DNA of 64,000 nt from NCBI RefSeq assembly GCF_030445035.2, contig NC_080702.1:26485652-26549651 (forward strand), in the 5' to 3' direction. This DNA is from Dasypus novemcinctus. Its lineage: Eukaryota > Chordata > Mammalia > Cingulata > Dasypodidae. A program made the position numbers and the translations under genes. A model generated the notes under the pieces. It saw only the letters and a program-made list of their open reading frames with translations, did no database searches and had not been told where the DNA came from. Of the stretch, positions 45,901-52,943 are shown one piece after another; positions within the stretch are counted from its first letter, which is position 1, and each line of letters starts with the position of its first letter.

Positions 45901-48900
45901 AGCATGGCCAAGGATGGACAGAAAGTCATAAAACGTGGGTGGTGGGGAGGGGTCTGCCTCCCTTGGCCTGCCCGCTCTCATCCCCAAGTGTCCAATCTCA
46001 TCCTCTCCATTCCCCAAGTCAAGAGAAGTGGAGCTGGGAAATCCCGTTTGCAATGGGACTGGAGGAACCTGGATGGGCTTCTTTGTCCCTTTCATCTAAA
46101 TTGTCTAATTTTGTTGGAATACAGTTGTTCGTAGTCTCCTCTCATGATCCTTGTTATGTCTGTGGGGTCCATGGTGATGTCCCCTCTCTCATTTCTGATT
46201 TTACTTATCTGCATCTTCTCTCTTTTTTTCTTTGTTGGTCTAGCTAAGGGTTTGTCAATTCTATCCATCTTCACAAAGAACCAGGTTTTGGTCTGGGTTT
46301 TGCTTGCTTGTTTTTTTTTTTCAGGAGGTACCAGAGCTTGAACCCAGGACCTCGTATATGAAAAGCAGGCATCAGCCACTCAGCTACACCTGCACTCCAG
46401 CTTTGGGTTTTGTTAATTTTCCCTATTTTTTTAATTCTCAATTTCATTTATTTCTGTTGTAATCTTTGTTATTTCTTTCCCTCTGCTTGCTTTGGGATTA
46501 GTTTCCTGTTCCTTTTCTAGTTCCTCCCAGTGTGCAATTATGTATTTTATTTTAGCTCTTATTTTTTAATGTAAGCATATAGGGCTATAAATTTCCCTCT
46601 CAGCACTACCTTCACTGCATCCCATAAGCTGTTTTTTTTAAGATTTATTTTTTATTTATTTCACTCCCCTTCCCCCCCCCCCCACTGTCTGCTCTCTGTG
46701 TTCATTTGCTGTGTGTTCTTCTGTGTTTGCTTGCATTCTTGTCAGCAGCACAGGAATCTGTGTCTCTTTTTGTTGTGTCACCTTGCTGCATCAGCTCTCC
46801 GTGTGTGAGGTGCCACTCCTAGGCAGGCTGCACTTTTTTCGCACTGGGCAGCTCTCCTTATGGGGTGCACTCCTTGCGTGTGGGGCTCCCCTACATGGGG
46901 GTACCCCTGCGTGGCACGGCACTCCTTGCACGCATCAGCACTGCGTGTGGGCCAGCTCACCACATGGGTCAGGAGGCCCTGAGTTTGAACCCTGGACCTC
47001 CCATGTGATAGGTGGATGCTCTATCAGTTGAGCCAAATCCACTTCCCATCCCGTAAGTTTTGATACGTTGTGTTCTTTTCATTCATCTCGAGTTGTTTAC
47101 TGATTTCTCTTGCAATTTCTTCTTAAAAAGGTGTAGCTGAACTTCCCTATATTTGTGAATTTTCCAGTTTTCCACTCACTGTGATCTCTAGCTTCATTCT
47201 CTTGAGGGCAGAGAAAGGTGTAATTTCAATCTTTCTAAATTCATCGAGACTTGTTCTATGACCTAACCATGTCTCTCCTGGAGAATGACCCATGAGCGCT
47301 CATAAAGAACGGATGTCCTGCTGTTTGGGGCGCAATGCTCTGTAGATGTCTTTTGGGTCTAGTTCGTTTATCGTATTATTCAAGATCTCTGTTTCCTTAT
47401 TGATCATCTGTCTAGATGTTCTATCTATTGCTGAGAGTAATGTATTGAATTCCCTTTGAATTTCAATTTTCCCATCTCCCAACAGTTAAGACTCCCTGCT
47501 TCCTAGGCTCGTTCTACAATTGCAAGGTCCAGATGTTTCTTCAGGCCAGAGCTTCACAGACATTAATTGTTCAATCAAACAGCAGAGGAGAAAACTTGGG
47601 CTAGACGACAGAAGGAGCGGGTGGGTTGAAGCGGGCAGGCCCAGCTCCGGGCAATAAGACGGGCCATCCCTCCTCTAGACAAGACCCACTGGCCGGTGAA
47701 GGAGGTGGACTGGGACTCTCTGTACACCATCGAGGCCACTGCGTACGCGCTGCAGCAGAAGCTGGAGCTGGGTCGGCTCAACGAGACGCACGCCATCGCC
47801 AAGTGGCTGCTGGAGAAGCGGGAGCTGGGAGGGGGCTTCAAGTCCACCCAGGTGACCCGGGCCTCGGGCCTCGGGAGGTGGGGGCTGCTTTCTCCCCGGG
47901 GTGGTGGGGGAGAGGGCGCTGGCCGAGGTGCTGAACCGGAGGCGCTCTCCGTGGTGCTGACACGCCGGCCAGCTGCCGCCCTGGACGCTGTTTGCGTTGC
48001 CGAGCTCCGACCCCTTTCCCACCACCCCAGACCACCGTGGTGGCCCTCGAGGCCCTCACCCGCTTCCGCGAAGCTGTCCCCCTCGAGGGCGTGCAGGATC
48101 TCCACGTCCAGATCAGCGTCCCCAAAAGGTCCTTGAACGTGGAGTGGCAAATCGACCAGAGCAATGCCTACCAGCAGCGGTCAGCAAAGGTACGGTGCTG
48201 AGCGGAGGACGGGAAGGCCACACAGACGTGGCTGTGGGGACGAGGCCGAGAGTCCTGTCCCTGCCATTGCCCCCACCAAGGTGCTCGCGTAACCCCTGGA
48301 AGGTTGGCTGTAGTGTCAGTACGTTGATTCATTTAGTCCACAAGTGCTTCTTGTATGCCAAGCACTCTCTGGGCACCAGAGATGCATGATGGAAGACCCG
48401 TAGGTCCCGCCTTTGTGGAGCTTACAATCTGCAAAGAGTCGAAGGCGTTAAATATCGATCACGTTAAGCTTTCTGAGCACAGAGAAAGAGAAATGGGTTG
48501 TAAAGAGGAAAATGAGGGAGGAAAATTCTGTGGAGGGGGTGACGTTAACCTTCAAGCATTCAACACATTTTTTTTAAGATTTATTTATTTCTCCCTCCTC
48601 CCTCCACTGTCTGCTCTCTGTGCCCATTTGCTGTGCGTTCTTCTCTGTCTGCTTGTCTTCTCACTACATGGCTCTGAGAACTGATCCTGGGACCTTCCAG
48701 AATGGGAGAGAGGTGGTCATTCTCTTGCACGACCTCAGCTCCCTAATCTGTTGCGTCTCTCCACTGTCTCTTTTTGTTGTGTCATCTTGCTGTGTCAGCT
48801 GTCCACGTGGGCCAACCCTCCTGCACAGGGCAGCTCTCCTGCATGGGGCAGCCCTCCTGCGTGGGGCAGCTCTCCTGCGTGGGGCAGCTCTCCATGTCAG

Positions 48901-51900
48901 GCAGCTCTCCTGCGTGGGGCAGCACTCCTGCATGGGGCATCACTCCTGCACGGGGCAGCTCTCCTGCATGGGGCACTCTCCTGCACAGGGCAGCCCTCCT
49001 TTGTGGGGCAGCTCTCCTGCATGGGGCAGCACTCCTATGCAGGGCAGCACTCCTGCATGGGACAGCACTCCTGCATGGGGTAGCATTCCATGTCAGGCAG
49101 CTCTCCTGCACGGGGCAACACTCCTTCGTGGAGCAGCTCCCCTGCATGGGGCAGCATTCCACGTGTACTTGCTCACCACACAGGCAAGCTCGCCCTCACC
49201 AGGAGGCCCTGGGCATTGAACCCTGGACCTCCCATATGGTAGATGGGAGCCGAGTTGCTTGCACCACATCTGTTTCTCTCAACACATCTTTACTGAGCAC
49301 TTACTGTGTGCCAGGCACTGTTCTAGGCAAAAGAAACAGAAAGTGCAAAGGCCCTGAGGCAGAAGTGTTTCAGGACTAGCAAGGAGGTTGGTGGGCTGGA
49401 AAGAAAATAATGAGGGGAGAGTGGGAGGAGGTGAGGGCAGGGATGGGAAAATAATGCAGGGCGCTATGGGCCTTGGTGAGAACTTTAGCTTTTACCCTGA
49501 GTGAGGTGGGAGCCAAGGAGGACCCTGAGCAGAAGAGGGACTTATTTATACACTATCCATAATAGCAATAAAATTATGATACACATAATAAGGCACTAGC
49601 TGTTGTTTGTTAGTTAGGCATCAGGCACCATTCTAACATGCATTTAACCATCTATTCCATAAAGGAATGTCATGACGTTCGACCTCGTGTTGTTTACCTC
49701 ATTTTACAAATGAGAACACAGAGGGACTGAAAAGTAAAATAACTTGTCCTGGATGAACAAGGCGTTATCAAGATGCAGGTGGCAGGGGTGGAAGCAGCAT
49801 AGAGCAGAGACCACGAGGCAGGCACAGAAGTGGCTGAAGGGGAGGGCGTGTGGCAGGATGAAGTGGCCTGACCAGAGGCTGAGGAGGCTGTCAGGGCTCA
49901 GAGCACAAGGGCTGGGGGGCGACGGCAAGGATCCAGGAATTTATCCAATGGGCAATGAGGTTTAAGCAAGGGGTGTGAATGTGAATTTTTTCTGGCTGAC
50001 TCAGGAAGAATGAAATGAAGGAAACGAGTAGATGCAGAGACTGCCAGTGGCCTTAGTTTGCCAAAAGGGTTGCTGATGCAAATACTAGAAATGGGTGGCC
50101 TTTTATAATGGGGATTTTATTGAGGGTAAAAGCTGACAGTTCCAAGGCCGTGAAATGTTCAGATCAAAGGACCATCAGAGAGGGAAGTGGACGTGGCTCA
50201 ACTGAGAGAGCGTCCGCCTAACACATGGAGGGTCCAGGGTTCAAACCCCGGGCCTCCTGACCCGTGTGGTGAGCTGACCCACATGCAGTGCTGATGCGCA
50301 CAAGGAGTGCCATGCCACGCAGGGGTGTCCCCGCATAGTGGAGCCCCTCGCGCAAGGAGTGCTCCCTGGAAGGAGAGCCGCCCAGGGCAAAAGAAAGTCC
50401 AGCCTACCCAGAATGGCGCCGCACACATGAAGAGCTGACACAATAAGACGACTCAACAAGAAGAAACACAGACTCCCATGCCGCTGACAACAACAGAAGT
50501 GGACAAAAAAGAACACGCAGCAAATGGACACAGAGAACAGACAACTGGGGTGGGGGGTGGGGGTAAGGGGAGAGAAATAAATAATCTTAAAAAAAAAAAG
50601 ATGATGCAACAAAAAAAGAGATGCAGTATCCCAGTGCCACCTGATAATGCAAATGGGCACAGAAGAACATACAGCAAATGGACACAGAGAACAGACAATG
50701 GGGGGGAAGAGGAGAGAAAGAAAGAAAATAAATCTTAAAAAAAACAAGCACCACCAGTGATACCAGTTGGCTACTGGTGATCCTGGCATCCTGCCATGTG
50801 GCAGTGATGGCAGCCGGTCTCTGCTGAGGTCCCTGCCTCCCCCACCAGAATCTGCCATCTCCTGGAGCCCAGCTGTGGGCAACTGGGCATAAGGCTTGTC
50901 TCTCTCAGCCTTGGATGCTCCACTCTTGCTGAGTTCAGCTGTGGGCTGTCAAGCACTTGGTTCATCTCTTCAGCCTTGAGCTGCTCCGTGGGCCCAGCCT
51001 CTTGGGTGCTTTGTACTTAAGCTTTGGCTGCGAGTGATCCTTGAGCGCTCTCCATGTGGTAGGATCGAAAATGGCAACCTCCAGAGAGCAGGCGTAGCTC
51101 AGTGGTTTGAATGCCTACTTCCCATGTATGAAGTCCTGGGCTCATTCCCTGGTACCCCCTTAAAAAGAACAACATCTAGCTTCCTTCCTCTCTACATATA
51201 TATACATTGTTTTAATTTTTTAGGAGATACCAGGGATTGAACCTGGGACCTTACACGTGTGAGGCAGGCACTCAACCACTGAGCTCCTCTGTCTCTGTTT
51301 ATATAAAGCCCCAGTAAGAACAGACCCCAACCTGAGTGGTCCAATCAAAAGGACCCCACACCCACAGGAATGGGATTCGTTCGAGAACATAATCTTTTTC
51401 TTTTGGGGAGTCACCAAATTCAAACCGTCGCAGCCAGTAAGAGGAATCTGGGAAGGGTAATGTTCAGGCACGAGGAGCTTTAGAGAAGCCAGGAAGTGGA
51501 TAGATTCAAGACATCAGTGCACATCAGGACACAGCCTGGGCCAGCGGCTTTAGCGGATGGGTCACAGTGTAGTCATCATGAATGCTTTACCCGACGGAAG
51601 ATGAAAACATTCTGCATGGGGAGAGATGGGCAGTGAATCTTCAGAGTCCCAAGCTAGGGAAATAAGTGAGAACTGGGGCCCAGAGCCCAGGTATTCTCTC
51701 CTCCCCACCTCCACTGCATTTGAACCATGAATCCTCCTCTCCCCTCAGTTCTCCGAGCTGGATGACCTAGAGATCAGAGCCAGAGGCACCGGAAGAGGCA
51801 CCATCTCGGTAGGTGTGATGTCCCAGCCTTGGGAGCCTTGGCTGGAGCGCAGGGACGTCCTAGTTGTAGGGAGAAGGGACAAGTCCTAGATAATCAGACA

Positions 51901-52886
51901 ATATCAAAATCAGGAGCAGTTTTAGCTACCATTTAGGGTGATTCCATTTACTGGAAACCAAGGTCCCCTTAGGAAGCTGCTATGGGCATGGTACCCATTC
52001 AACAGGTGGGAAAATGGAGGCTCAGAAAGGTTTTCACTTTTTCTAAGGCTCGGACAACTTGGGATCCCTCTGTCCTTCCCATACTGAGTCCTTGAGGGGC
52101 ATCTCTTTCCTCACTGGTCCCCCAGGAGCAGATTCTCCCTCCAAGATGCCTTCCAGAGCCCAGAGGATAACTCTAGTGGCTCCTTCCAAAATCTGACCAG
52201 TGGACCCATTATATCTGCCTTTCCGAGGACCTATGGCCCATGAGGGCAGACCCGTTGCTCACCAATTCCCAGGCAGACTGTTGCCATAGAAACCAAACCT
52301 TGCACGATGGAATCACGGTTGAAACTCCACCTTTGTTGGGGGACCGTGAGCAAATCACACCCTTGCTTGAGCTTCAGTTCAACTCAGGTTTAAACTACTT
52401 GATATTAAACAGCATTATATATTCAGTTGCTTAAGCTCACCACCCACATTTCAAATGCTCAAGAGCCACCCGTGGCTAGTGGCTGCCACGCTGGACAGCG
52501 CAAAGAAAGACCATCTTCATCATCGCAGGAAGCTCTCTTAGAGCTGACCTAGACTCGAGAGAGTTTTCTGGTTGATACACGCAGGAATAGAGGGGAGCAG
52601 ACTTCGCTGTGCCCCTTATGAGATGAGACTGGACAGGCTAGGGTGGGAGAGAGGGGCAAGGGAGGTGCATGGGAATGGGCTCCAGCTTCTGCCTTCCCTG
52701 CCCCGGCAGATACTGACCATGTATCACAGGAACACAGAGTCCTGGGAGGGCTCCTGCAACCTGTACCGCCTCAATGTGACCTTTCAAGATATCTCGGAAG
52801 GTGAGCCTGGTCCTGGGAATGCCACAAACTTCTTTTTTTTTCCTAAGCCTACCCCAAATGCGTTACCCCTAACCCTAACCCTAACC

Positions 52887-52943
<57 letters not shown>

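Larger units (their letters stand above)
46086..47510 (-). pseudogene. L1 ORF2 remnant in intron 28
   Basis: The minus strand encodes broken L1 ORF2 protein: near 46092-46260 a segment with [18 protein letters not shown] and YEQLYSNK, and near 47300-47480 a segment with [16 protein letters not shown] and DIYRALRPK, both typical of the L1 endonuclease/linker. Frames are disrupted and two SINEs are inserted, so it is inactive. Confidence 0.85.

Noticed and set aside
46092..47482. A host gene on the minus strand within intron 28
   Set aside because: The translated peptides are L1 ORF2 fragments interrupted by SINEs.
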